A stretch of 64,000 nt of DNA from JAFGVL01 sp963663245 (GCA_963663245.1 OY760143.1:1674001-1738000); one strand, 5' to 3'; counted from the stretch's first letter, positions 36,655 through 45,151 are shown. Translations and numbers: made by a program. Notes: a model not told the origin generated them from the sequence alone.

Positions 36655-37476
36655 TTATTTATTAATTGCTCGGTTTAACTTTCCAGAAACCAATCCCTCC
36701 TCATCTATGGTACACTCCTCAAAACCAAATTCTTTTATTTTTTCTAACACTTCTGCTTTTACAGCATTTAGTTTTAAAAAATCATCCTGTTTTACCTCTA
36801 TTTTTGCTAATGAATTATAATGCCTTACTCTTACATCCTCAAAACCATAAGTATTTAGTAAGTCCTCGGCCAATTCAACTTGCTTTAATTTCTCAGCAGT
36901 AACAGATTGATTATAAGGGATACGAGAACTTAAACAAGGACTAGCAGGTTTATTCCAATTTGGCAAATCGAAATACTTTGCTATTTGTCTTAAGTCGTCT
37001 TTAGTAATACCACAATCAACCATAGGTGAAAGTACTTGAAGTTCCGTTGCTGCATTTATACCTGGGCGATAATCTCCTAAGTCATCTGCATTAGTACCAC
37101 TAAGCACCTCAAAACCAGGAAATTTATCCGCTATCTCATTTAAATCTTGAAATAGATGAAACTTACAATAGAAACAACGATTCTCTGGGTTTTTATTATA
37201 TCGTTCATCTTCTATTTCTTTCGTTTTAATTACCTCTAGCTTAATATTAAACTGCTCACAAAAAGCTTTTGCTTCAATAAAATCTCTATTTTTAAGACTT
37301 TCAGAATTTGATATCACTCCTATTGCACTCTCTTTACCCTGAAATTTTCTAGCTAAAAAAAGTACTAAAGCAGAGTCTATTCCACCCGAGAAAGCAACTA
37401 TGGATCCTTTTCTTTTTGTAAACCAAGCTTCCAAAGCACTTAACTTAGCTTGTAATTCTATTTCTAAATTATTCAT
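36655..37476 (-). CDS. larE: LarE, sulfur transferase of NPN synthesis (three-cysteine type)
   Basis: LarE activates the carboxylates of the LarB product with ATP and inserts sulfur. The 273-residue protein has the PP-loop SGGIDSALVL (about 30-39). Cysteines lie at 101 and 104 (CFYC) and at 181 (SPCLSSR). The single-Cys L. plantarum enzyme sacrifices its own cysteine sulfur. Homologues with a CxxC plus third Cys are reported to hold a 4Fe-4S cluster and act catalytically, and this protein has that arrangement. It lies 24 bases downstream of nikR. Confidence 0.93.
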   Translation of the reverse strand: MNNLEIELQAKLSALEAWFTKRKGSIVAFSGGIDSALVLFLARKFQGKESAIGVISNSESLKNRDFIEAKAFCEQFNIKLEVIKTKEIEDERYNKNPENRCFYCKFHLFQDLNEIADKFPGFEVLSGTNADDLGDYRPGINAATELQVLSPMVDCGITKDDLRQIAKYFDLPNWNKPASPCLSSRIPYNQSVTAEKLKQVELAEDLLNTYGFEDVRVRHYNSLAKIEVKQDDFLKLNAVKAEVLEKIKEFGFEECTIDEEGLVSGKLNRAINK

Positions 37477-37500
37477 TGTAATTATTCATTTTTAAATTTC

Positions 37501-37902
37501 CTAATCAGCTCTACTCATGCTTAGCTTACCATGAAGTATACCCTTAATTGAAATCAATTTATCTGAGAGTAAAGTCAGTCTGCTGGCAGTGCCTTTTACT
37601 GCAACAACTTCAAGACATTTATCTGACTCCAGCATAAACCGTTGTGAGGATAATATTTCTTTATGAAAATCTTCTTGTGAAAGTGCTATCTGATTTAAGA
37701 TATCTCTTTTTTTAGGATCAAAAAGCATCGTAATAGTACCAGCAACCTTATTATTGCATTGCCATTTTTTTTCTACTACATTTTTACTTATTAATTGCCT
37801 AATAGCTTGCGATCGATTAGTAAAGTGGTTCTCTACTACATACTCATCCAATGCTTCTAACAAAGGTTGTTCAATAGATATTCCAAAACGGATTACTGAC
37901 AT
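37501..37902 (-). CDS. nikR: NikR-family regulator with altered nickel site
   Basis: The 133-residue protein has an N-terminal ribbon-helix-helix (IRFGISIEQPLLEALDEY, TNRSQAIRQLI) and a C-terminal ACT-like domain (VAGTITMLFDPKKRD, KCLEVVAVKG, HGKLSM), as in NikR. Aligned by eye with E. coli and Pyrococcus NikR, the four square-planar nickel ligands (His76, His87, His89, Cys95 in E. coli) correspond to Glu77, Arg88, Met90 and Cys96. Three of four are therefore missing. DNA-contact features look intact, and matching operators lie upstream of the divergent receptor. It is the first gene of the larE-larC-larB-permease operon. Confidence 0.88.
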   Translation of the reverse strand: MSVIRFGISIEQPLLEALDEYVVENHFTNRSQAIRQLISKNVVEKKWQCNNKVAGTITMLFDPKKRDILNQIALSQEDFHKEILSSQRFMLESDKCLEVVAVKGTASRLTLLSDKLISIKGILHGKLSMSRAD

Positions 37903-37992
37903 AATACTATTAATTAGTTTATTGGCTTTTCGATATAAAAATCAACATATCAATTAGTTAACAAAACAACTCTTAACTTTTAATATATTTAT

Positions 37993-38023
37993 ATTGTATA
38001 ATTCAATTTTTTACATACTTTTG
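37993..38023 (+). promoter_or_regulatory. Promoter of the TonB receptor operon (ATTG-N19-TACTTTTG)
   Basis: The -7 element TACTTTTG (38016-38023) has a near-consensus -33 box ATTG (37993-37996) at exactly 19 bases. It predicts a transcript start near 38030 and a leader of about 140 bases before the ATG at 38170. Its last base is the first base of an imperfect NikR-type operator. Confidence 0.7.
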
Positions 38024-38050
38024 TGGCACGAAAATACAAAAAAGTAACAC
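38023..38050. promoter_or_regulatory. Imperfect NikR-type operator at the promoter
   Basis: GTGGCAC-N14-GTAACAC: the right half is perfect and the left half matches 5 of 7 positions of the NikR consensus GTGTTAC-N13/14-GTAACAC. It begins on the -7 element and spans the predicted transcript start, a position suited to repression. Confidence 0.65.
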
Positions 38051-38124
38051 AATATCATTGTAATTTTTTATAAATTTTTATTAAATATTCAGAAAGCCTA
38101 AAGGGTTTTTATTTTTACCAAAAA

Positions 38125-38152
38125 GTGTTACGATTTTATATTATAGTAACAC
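38125..38152. promoter_or_regulatory. Perfect NikR-type operator before the TonB receptor gene
   Basis: GTGTTAC-N14-GTAACAC is a perfect inverted repeat with 14-base spacing, identical to the consensus reported for NikR sites outside enterobacteria. It ends 17 bases before the ATG at 38170 and lies 75 bases downstream of the imperfect copy. Confidence 0.85.
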
Positions 38153-38169
38153 TAATTAATTTATTATAC

Positions 38170-40008
38170 ATGAAAAAATATTTAGCACCCCTACTATCAC
38201 TGCTTGTGATTACTTTTTCCGTAATTGCTCAGAATACTCCAACTAATATAAAAGACTCTATAGAATTAGAAGATTTTGTAGTTACCGGATCTCCTATAAA
38301 AGTCAGTAAAAACAATGTGCATATGGCTATAACTGTAGTTAATCGTGAACAGATTGTAGAAAGTACAGAATCAGCCATATTACCTTTTCTTAATGGTAGA
38401 GTTCCAGGATTATTTGTAACAGAACGGGGGGTAACTGGTTTTGGTGTTGCTACTGGAGCTGCCGGACAAATAAGTATGCGTGGAATTGGAGGAAGCCCAA
38501 CTACAGGGATATTAATGTTAATTGATGGTCACCCACAATATATGGGAATTTTTGGACATCCTTTGGCAGATTCATATGTAACATCGGATATTGAAAGAGT
38601 GGAAGTTATTCGTGGACCGGCTTCTATACTTTACGGCTCAAATGCAATGGGAGGAGTTATAAATATGATTACTCGTAAACAAAAAAAAAATGGTTTACAT
38701 GGAAATGCTAAAATTAGCTATGGTTCTTATAATACTCAAAAATATATGGCTTCAAGTGGATATAAAAAAAACAAGTTAAGCATTTTCAGCTCAATAAATC
38801 ACGATCAAACTGATGGTCATCGTCCAAACTCTGATTTTAATATCAATAATGGCTATATTAAATTAGGCTACGAAATAAATAAATATTTTAAAGCTTCCAC
38901 CGATTTTAGTATTGCAAAATTTAAAGCAACTGACCCAGGACCAGACACAATTAATGCTTCAGTTGGCAATAATCTAGATATAACACGTGGTTATTGGGCA
39001 TTTGATGTAGATAACGAATTTAATAAGCTTGCTGGTGCTCTTAAAATATTCTACAATTTTGGAGAACATAAAATTTCTGATGGATTTCATTCCACTGATC
39101 AAAATTTTGGTATAAACATACACGAAACAGCGAAGCTTTTTAAAGGAAATAGCATCTCAATTGGAGCAGATTACATCAATTATGGAGGAAAAGCCGAGAA
39201 TGAATTAGCAATGGCAGGAAACGGTATCGTATTTAAAGATACTGCCATTTACGAAGCTGCTGCTTATGGTTTAATACAACAATCATTATTTAAAAAACTG
39301 ATTCTAAATGCAGGTTTGCGTTTCCAAAACCATGAAGTTTATGGAGAAAAATGGATTCCATCTGGAGGATTTTCTTTTCATATCACACCAAAAACCACCT
39401 GGAAAGCGTCTTCCTCAAAAGGTTTTCGTAGTCCTACTATGCAAGAACTATATATTTGGAATCACAACTCCAATCTTAATCCAGAAGAGATTATAAATTA
39501 CGAAACTTCCATTCTGCAATCATTTTTAAACAATAAAATTAATTTTGAATTAACAGGTTTTTTTGTAGAAGGCGACAACCTTATCATAAACATACCTCTA
39601 CAAGGGCTACAAAATGCAGGCACAGTATCTAATAAAGGACTTGAATTTATTGCCAATATTAATCTAATAAAAAACCTAGCCATCAACTTTACGTATAGCT
39701 TTATTGATATGACAAACCCTGTTTACGCAACACCTAAGCATAATTTATTTACCAGTTTTCGTTACCAATGGAAAAAACTATCTGCCATGGCTAGTGTGCA
39801 GCACATAAATAGTTTGGACACTGACCCATCAACACATACACACTTACAAAACTACAGCCTTTTAAAGGCAAAATTATCATATAAAATATTAACATACGCT
39901 GAAGTATTTGCGAGTGGAGAAAATCTACTAAATCAAGCATACGAAACCAATAGATATTACCCTATGCCTGGCGCAACTATTTTTGGAGGTGTCAATCTAA
40001 AGTTCTAA
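38170..40008 (+). CDS. TonB-dependent outer-membrane receptor, probable nickel or nickel-complex uptake
   Basis: The 612-residue receptor has a signal peptide (cleaved near VIAQ), a plug domain (DFVVTGSPIKVSK; ISMRGIGGSPTTGILMLIDG; IERVEVIRGPASILYGSNAMGGVIN) and a beta-barrel ending in FGGVNLKF. It lacks the N-terminal CarboxypepD-reg domain of SusC-type importers and is short, like metal-chelate or cobalamin receptors. The NikR-type operators and divergent nikR-lar operon point to nickel or a nickel complex. The ATG at 38170 is chosen because an upstream GTG at 38125 is part of the operator. Confidence 0.88.
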   Translation: MKKYLAPLLSLLVITFSVIAQNTPTNIKDSIELEDFVVTGSPIKVSKNNVHMAITVVNREQIVESTESAILPFLNGRVPGLFVTERGVTGFGVATGAAGQISMRGIGGSPTTGILMLIDGHPQYMGIFGHPLADSYVTSDIERVEVIRGPASILYGSNAMGGVINMITRKQKKNGLHGNAKISYGSYNTQKYMASSGYKKNKLSIFSSINHDQTDGHRPNSDFNINNGYIKLGYEINKYFKASTDFSIAKFKATDPGPDTINASVGNNLDITRGYWAFDVDNEFNKLAGALKIFYNFGEHKISDGFHSTDQNFGINIHETAKLFKGNSISIGADYINYGGKAENELAMAGNGIVFKDTAIYEAAAYGLIQQSLFKKLILNAGLRFQNHEVYGEKWIPSGGFSFHITPKTTWKASSSKGFRSPTMQELYIWNHNSNLNPEEIINYETSILQSFLNNKINFELTGFFVEGDNLIINIPLQGLQNAGTVSNKGLEFIANINLIKNLAINFTYSFIDMTNPVYATPKHNLFTSFRYQWKKLSAMASVQHINSLDTDPSTHTHLQNYSLLKAKLSYKILTYAEVFASGENLLNQAYETNRYYPMPGATIFGGVNLKF

Positions 40009-40034
40009 TTATTCTTAGCTAACAATTATTTGTC

Positions 40035-41489
40035 ATGAAAAAACTTTTTGCAATTTTTATCTTCTTTTTTCTTCTTGTTAATTTACATGCAAACCCTTTG
40101 CACAAACACTATAAACACAGCATTATCATTGACACAGATTGTGCTATAGATGATATGCGTGCAATTAGTTTATTATTATCGCTACCTACTATAACTATAA
40201 AAGCAATTATGGTTTCTGATGGTGCTTTGACTCCAAAAGAAGGTGCTATTAAAATACGTTCCTTATTACAAGAATTCAATCGAGATAGTATTCCTGTAAT
40301 GATTGGGGAGAAAAAAGACATCCATCCTTCTTGGAGAGAATTTAACCGTCAATTAAGTTGGGGAAAAGAAACAAATATTCAACATAAACCTATACAACTA
40401 AAAGAAATAGCGAGTATCATAACGAACTCAAAAGAAGAAATTACACTTGTTTGCTTAGGGCCATTAACAAATATAGCCCAACTTATTAAGAAACACTCAA
40501 ATATCATCTCTAATGTAGAAGATATGCTTTGGTATAATGAATCTATTAATCCACTTAAAGGATTTAATTATGAGAGCGATACGGCAGCTACAAAGCTTCT
40601 TTTTTCTTCGAGTATTAAAATTAAGATTTTATCTAATCTTAATATAGAAGATGCCGTTTTTGACGCCAACTTATTTAACTTCTGTAAGAACACGAATACC
40701 ATTCAGGCTAAAGCTATTTACAATACGCACAACCAGCCTTTAGTTATCAAAAAGATAAACGAAAACCACTTTAAACTATGGGATGAATTAGTGGCTGCAT
40801 TTCTTACCAATCCAGAATTATTTTCGATTGATATATTAAGTAAAAATAAGAATATTCGCTACTGTACCAACTACTCAATCAAAGCTGTACAAGAAGTATT
40901 GAAAGACATCATCTCTGACAACTATACGGCTGGTGCATACATTGCCTTTATGGGTTTTCCAATAAAACCAGCACTTTATACCTATGACATACGCTTAATA
41001 ATGGATTCTGCAATAACTCGTTATGGACTAGAAGAATGGAAAGCTTGTGTAATGACGGATGAGTTTCACGGACACCTTGGTGTATTTTCAATTGTTGGGG
41101 CAAAAATGGGATTAAAAGCAAGAGATTATTTCGGAGTTGAAACAGATTTACTTCAAGTTGTTAGTTTTGCTGGTTCAAAACCTCCTTACAGTTGCATGAA
41201 TGATGGTATTCAAGTAAGCACTGGGGCAACGCTTGGGCAAGGAACAATTCAAATTAGAACAGATTCCATCTCATTACCGAAAGCCATATTTACTTATAAT
41301 GGAAAATCTATTGAAATTAAATTAAAAGATAAATACCTCTCACAATTAAAGAATAATATTAACAAAGGCATCTCACAATTTGGCTTAGCAGATGAAAACT
41401 ACTGGACATTTATTCGTCAGAATGCCTTAAAATATTGGCTAAATTGGGATAGAAATAAGATTTTTGAATTAGTAGAAATAAGTAATTGA
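40035..41489 (+). CDS. Secreted nucleoside hydrolase-like / FmdE-domain fusion protein
   Basis: The 484-residue protein has a signal peptide (to about LHA, residue 19). Residues 28-275 resemble inosine-uridine nucleoside hydrolases: DTDCAIDD (for DTDPGIDD), VCLGPLTNIAQL and WDELVAAF. Residues about 300-400 match the FmdE family (formylmethanofuran dehydrogenase subunit E): DEFHGHLGVFSIVGAKMG and KPPYSCMNDGIQVSTGATLG. FmdE domains bind metal. It lies 26 bases after the TonB receptor and is probably cotranscribed under the NikR-type sites. A role in releasing or handling nickel or a nucleoside-containing ligand in the periplasm is inference only. Confidence 0.78.
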   Translation: MKKLFAIFIFFFLLVNLHANPLHKHYKHSIIIDTDCAIDDMRAISLLLSLPTITIKAIMVSDGALTPKEGAIKIRSLLQEFNRDSIPVMIGEKKDIHPSWREFNRQLSWGKETNIQHKPIQLKEIASIITNSKEEITLVCLGPLTNIAQLIKKHSNIISNVEDMLWYNESINPLKGFNYESDTAATKLLFSSSIKIKILSNLNIEDAVFDANLFNFCKNTNTIQAKAIYNTHNQPLVIKKINENHFKLWDELVAAFLTNPELFSIDILSKNKNIRYCTNYSIKAVQEVLKDIISDNYTAGAYIAFMGFPIKPALYTYDIRLIMDSAITRYGLEEWKACVMTDEFHGHLGVFSIVGAKMGLKARDYFGVETDLLQVVSFAGSKPPYSCMNDGIQVSTGATLGQGTIQIRTDSISLPKAIFTYNGKSIEIKLKDKYLSQLKNNINKGISQFGLADENYWTFIRQNALKYWLNWDRNKIFELVEISN

Positions 41490-41496
41490 TAATAAC

Positions 41497-42876
41497 CTAC
41501 AACTTGCTCAAGCCATTTAAGGCTGCAATTTTGTAGGCCTCTGCCAGCGTAGGATAGTTAAAGACAGTGTCTCGAAAGTACTTAATCGTACCATTCAGAC
41601 TCATCACTGCCTGACCAATATGAATAAGTTCTGTGGCTGATTCTCCAATAACATGAAGGCCTAATATCTCTAATGTGTCTGGGTTAAACAAAAGTTTCAA
41701 ATAACCCATTTGTAAACCGAGAATACTTCCTCTGGCCAACTCCTCAAATCGAGCAACACCAAACTCATAAGGTATTCCTAATTCAACAAGCTCTTTTTCT
41801 GTTTTACCAATCATTGAAATTTCAGGGATAGTATAAATACCATATGGCAGTAATTTAGCAGATTTTTTAGATAAATTAGTAAACATATATCTACTTGCCA
41901 AACGCCCTTGTTCCATTGATGTAGCAGCAAGCGCCGGAAAACCAATTACATCTCCAGCTGCATAAATAGTAGGTATCTTAGTTTGGTATTTATCATTTAC
42001 TAAAATTCGACCACGTTGATCTGTGTCTAATCCTATTGCTTTAAGATTTAGAGTGTCAACATTTGTCTGTCTTCCTACAGCGTATAGAAGGGTGTCTGAT
42101 TTTATTATCTTTCCACTTTTAAGATTTGTAAGCACTGTTCCATCTGCATCTACTTTAATATCTCTAACAACTTCACCTAAATGAAATATCACCTTTGAAC
42201 TTTGAAGTTGAGATATAAGTCGTTCAATGATTTCGTGATCAATAAAATCTAGTATTGTTTCTCTTCTTTCTAACACCGTAACTTTAACATCCAATGCTGC
42301 AAACATTGAGGCGTATTCAAGTCCTATTATACCAGCACCAACAACAACTAATTCATGTGGTATTTCTTTTAAATCAAGTATTTGATCTACATCAATAATT
42401 TTTTGTCCATCGAAAGAGATTGTTGGATCATGAGCTGGTCTTGTTCCACAAGCAATAAGAATATTTGTTCCTTCTAATAGTTGTTCTTCGTTATTATCTA
42501 TGTCAACAGCGACTGTACTAGTACTTAGAAATCTAGCCAATCCGAAATACATTTCAATTTTATAACGTTTTAAATGATCACGGATTATCTGCATTTCCCC
42601 CTCTTCTACAATTTGCACACGAGCCTTCAAATCTTCCTGAAGAATTCTTTCCTTAACAGTATAATTCTTACCATAGAAAGCACGCTGACGTAAGCCCGAC
42701 AAATGGAGAATTGCCTCACGTAATGTTTTACTAGGAATGGTTCCTCCATGAAGAGAAACTCCACCAAGCATTGCTTTACGGTCAACAATAGCTACTGATT
42801 TTCCTAACTTTGCAGCTTCAATAGCAGCTTTTTGACCAGCAGGTCCTGAACCGATAACAATTAAATCAAACTTCAT
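41497..42876 (-). CDS. sthA: Soluble pyridine nucleotide transhydrogenase (SthA-like flavoprotein)
   Basis: The 459-residue FAD enzyme has GSGPAGQKAAIEAAKLG, the NAD-domain motif GAGIIGLEYASMFAALDV and a C-terminal dimer domain (GESATELIHIGQAVM). The redox-active CxxxxC of dihydrolipoamide dehydrogenases is replaced by GVSLHGGTIPSKTLREA, the cysteine-free form of SthA. It equilibrates NADPH and NADH in the cytoplasm. It is convergent with the nickel operon (7-base gap). Confidence 0.92.
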   Translation of the reverse strand: MKFDLIVIGSGPAGQKAAIEAAKLGKSVAIVDRKAMLGGVSLHGGTIPSKTLREAILHLSGLRQRAFYGKNYTVKERILQEDLKARVQIVEEGEMQIIRDHLKRYKIEMYFGLARFLSTSTVAVDIDNNEEQLLEGTNILIACGTRPAHDPTISFDGQKIIDVDQILDLKEIPHELVVVGAGIIGLEYASMFAALDVKVTVLERRETILDFIDHEIIERLISQLQSSKVIFHLGEVVRDIKVDADGTVLTNLKSGKIIKSDTLLYAVGRQTNVDTLNLKAIGLDTDQRGRILVNDKYQTKIPTIYAAGDVIGFPALAATSMEQGRLASRYMFTNLSKKSAKLLPYGIYTIPEISMIGKTEKELVELGIPYEFGVARFEELARGSILGLQMGYLKLLFNPDTLEILGLHVIGESATELIHIGQAVMSLNGTIKYFRDTVFNYPTLAEAYKIAALNGLSKL

Positions 42877-42994
42877 TTTATATTAAGTTATTATATTTCA
42901 CTCTCAACAATTTTAAATCTTTCTCATCTATTTATTAAACATCCATATAACAACATTAATCATACACTATTTAATTAAAACGATATAGAAAATA

Positions 42995-43002
42995 CAAAAA
43001 TA
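42995..43002 (-). promoter_or_regulatory. -7 element for sthA (TATTTTTG on minus)
   Basis: It matches TAnnTTTG on minus, about 120 bases upstream of the sthA start; no -33 match. Confidence 0.35.
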
Positions 43003-43125
43003 TAATAATTAATTGAGAAATAAGTTATACTCTATTATCAAGAGGCAATAAAATTTAAAAATACTAGAGTTATGATTTAATCCATAAAACACTTTTTGAC
43101 AGAGTACTTATAACAAAAAAAAACA

Positions 43126-43156
43126 CTTGAATAATCAATATTTCTACTTACTTTTG
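43126..43156 (+). promoter_or_regulatory. Promoter CTTG-N19-TACTTTTG
   Basis: The -7 element TACTTTTG has a near-consensus -33 box CTTG at 19 bases. It lies 23 bases before the gene at 43180. Confidence 0.65.
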
Positions 43157-43179
43157 TATAAAATATCCGTCCGTATTTT

Positions 43180-43878
43180 ATGAAGCTAGTCTGTCAATTT
43201 ATTATTCTCTTCTTCTTTATCAGCTTTGATCTAGGAGCACAATCACACATTTCATATTATACCTATTTTGGAGAAACTCAATCTTCAGAAGGAATCTATC
43301 TAAAATCCTCTCTTCGTGGACAATATAAATACAAAGAACACAATATAAATGCAAGCATAGAGAATTCGATTATTGGAAGTAATACAAATGTGTTAAGTGC
43401 AATAAGACTTCATGTTGACAAGGGCTTTAATATAAAATCAAAATATATAAAAATAAAAGCCTTTTATTTATGGAATAAACCGGGGAAATATATTAGAGAA
43501 CACAACTGGGGAATAACGGGTAAAATATACTTAAATAAAATAACAGCAGAAGTTGGCCCACACTTTAGAACACTATATTACAAAGAGGATATTGGGTCAA
43601 ACATTCACGAAAACTGGAATATAATATATGACCTTAGCTATTATATTAGAAATGAACCTAAACCTTGGAATATTGCTATAGCTGTAACAAATATAGATTA
43701 CTTTCTATTATCTCAAGAAACAAACCCAAGCTTTTATATAAGAGGTATTTATAATATAAAAAAAAAATACTCAGCATTTCTTGAAGGCAGATATAAGAGC
43801 TCCGGTTCACTAAATGCAAGTGTTCATTATTTTGGCTACTCCATAAAAACAGGTATTAGATGGAACTTAAAGAAATAA
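43180..43878 (+). CDS. Putative small outer-membrane beta-barrel protein
   Basis: The 232-residue protein has a signal peptide (cleaved near LGAQ). The mature sequence is short alternating amphipathic strands rich in Tyr, Lys and Asn (GIYLKSSLRGQYKYKEHNI), ending with a basic strand TGIRWNLKK. It reads as a DUF-type barrel of Bacteroidota; no specific family was recognised. It overlaps the following metallophosphoesterase gene by 19 bases, which implies coupled translation and a shared task. Confidence 0.7.
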   Translation: MKLVCQFIILFFFISFDLGAQSHISYYTYFGETQSSEGIYLKSSLRGQYKYKEHNINASIENSIIGSNTNVLSAIRLHVDKGFNIKSKYIKIKAFYLWNKPGKYIREHNWGITGKIYLNKITAEVGPHFRTLYYKEDIGSNIHENWNIIYDLSYYIRNEPKPWNIAIAVTNIDYFLLSQETNPSFYIRGIYNIKKKYSAFLEGRYKSSGSLNASVHYFGYSIKTGIRWNLKK

Positions 43879-44711
43879 AGAAACAGATACTATTACTATG
43901 TATAACAATCGGACTACACGGTTGTGATTATGTTGACATACCTGATATATTCATTTCTCCCTCCTCAGTAAACGACCGCTATGAGCAATCAATGGTATGG
44001 AACACAACACATCCTTCTAAAACAATACACACCACGAGAGAAGAGTATACTATATTCAATATAGCAGACGTACATATTGGTGAAACCTCTAACCTAAATC
44101 TTCTGATTAATAGAATATTAAATCAACAACCAGCGACCTTAGTCATTAATGGAGACTTTGTAAATGGACATAAAGATGACTACGATAAGTTTGATGCAAC
44201 TATTTTTTCACAAGATACTCTACCCTACTTTCTTACATTAGGTAATCATGAGCTTTATTTTGATGGGTGGAGTGAATTCTATAAAAGGTATGGTAGTTCT
44301 ATGTATTCTTTTATAATAAAAACACCTAGTGCAGAAGATTTATATATCTGTCTAGATACAGGTAGTGGTACACTCGGCAAAAAACAAATAAAGTGGTTAA
44401 AAGATTTATTAATAAATAAGCGAACAAACTATCGCAATTGTGTCATTTTTACACATGTAAACCTATTTCGAAATAGACATACAACTAGCACTAACCCAAA
44501 TGTAGAAGAATTATATGTACTGCTTGATTTATTTGCTCAATATGCTGTTAACATGGTAATTACTGGCCATGATCACATACGCTATATAGAAAAAATTGGA
44601 AATACTACCCACATCTCTATTGACGCACTAAAAGATGGTGTTAAAAATGCCAGTTTCTTAAAATTACAAATAAACAAGCACACGATTAACTATATTTTTG
44701 AAAACATATAA
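43860..44711 (+). CDS. Metallophosphoesterase lipoprotein
   Basis: The 283-residue calcineurin-like phosphoesterase has all five metal motifs: DVH (Asp70, His72), GDFVNG (Asp99), GNHE (129-131), FTHVNL and GHDH. The N-terminus has a lipobox-like LHGC (Cys22). It would hydrolyse a phosphoester at the cell envelope; the substrate is unknown. It overlaps the upstream beta-barrel gene by 19 bases. Confidence 0.88.
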   Translation: MELKEIKKQILLLCITIGLHGCDYVDIPDIFISPSSVNDRYEQSMVWNTTHPSKTIHTTREEYTIFNIADVHIGETSNLNLLINRILNQQPATLVINGDFVNGHKDDYDKFDATIFSQDTLPYFLTLGNHELYFDGWSEFYKRYGSSMYSFIIKTPSAEDLYICLDTGSGTLGKKQIKWLKDLLINKRTNYRNCVIFTHVNLFRNRHTTSTNPNVEELYVLLDLFAQYAVNMVITGHDHIRYIEKIGNTTHISIDALKDGVKNASFLKLQINKHTINYIFENI

Positions 44712-44842
44712 ATATCTGATTATATAAATATTAACTAAACAACAACAACAAGTTTTTTAGTATTTATATAATATTATGAAAAGAAGGCATGCTTTTTGAT
44801 TTAACAAAATAACCTTATAATCTTTACCAAAATAGCAAACTA

Positions 44843-44998
44843 ATGAAAAAATTTAGCATTCTTATGATTATCGCAGTTAGTGCATTTATATTCTCAAGTT
44901 GCAAAAGCAATGCATTTTCTCAGAATCATGGCTTCTCAAACAAACATATTAGCACAATAGCAACATCTAAAGGCGGAAAAATATTCTGTCATCATTAG
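44843..44998 (+). CDS. 51-residue small lipoprotein
   Basis: A short frame encodes a lipoprotein signal peptide (MKKFSILMIIAVSAFIFSSC, Cys20) and a 31-residue mature peptide ending GGKIFCHH. It has a normal ATG start in a gap between two larger genes and a strong terminator 59 bases after the stop, so it looks like a real transcription unit. The terminal Cys-His-His could bind metal. It is not recognised as a named family. Confidence 0.65.
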   Translation: MKKFSILMIIAVSAFIFSSCKSNAFSQNHGFSNKHISTIATSKGGKIFCHH

Positions 44999-45056
44999 AA
45001 TAAAACATTAAAGATACCTATAGTCTCTTCTGTACGCACTACAGAAGAATTGCACC

Positions 45057-45086
45057 AAGACCTTCGAGAAATTCGAAGGTCTTTTT
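45057..45086 (+). terminator. Terminator after the small lipoprotein
   Basis: An 11-bp perfect stem (AAGACCTTCGA / TCGAAGGTCTT) has a 5-base loop and a T-run. Confidence 0.88.
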
Positions 45087-45151
45087 GTATTATAATAATC
45101 CCAAATTTAAAATAAGAACAAAAAAAGACTTAACTGTTTTTTAACATATAT

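Larger units (their letters stand above)
42877..43179. other. Divergent intergenic region
   Basis: This 303-base AT-rich region lies between sthA and the outer-membrane protein gene. No ORF or structured RNA was recognised; it contains the promoter elements at 42995-43002 and 43126-43156. Confidence 0.6.

Noticed and set aside
38125..38169. GTG start for the TonB receptor
   Set aside because: The GTG is the first half of the perfect NikR operator; the signal peptide begins at the ATG at 38170.
34025..41489. The nickel locus as a genomic island
   Set aside because: No integrase, tRNA junction, transposase or flanking direct repeats were seen, and base composition is not clearly different.
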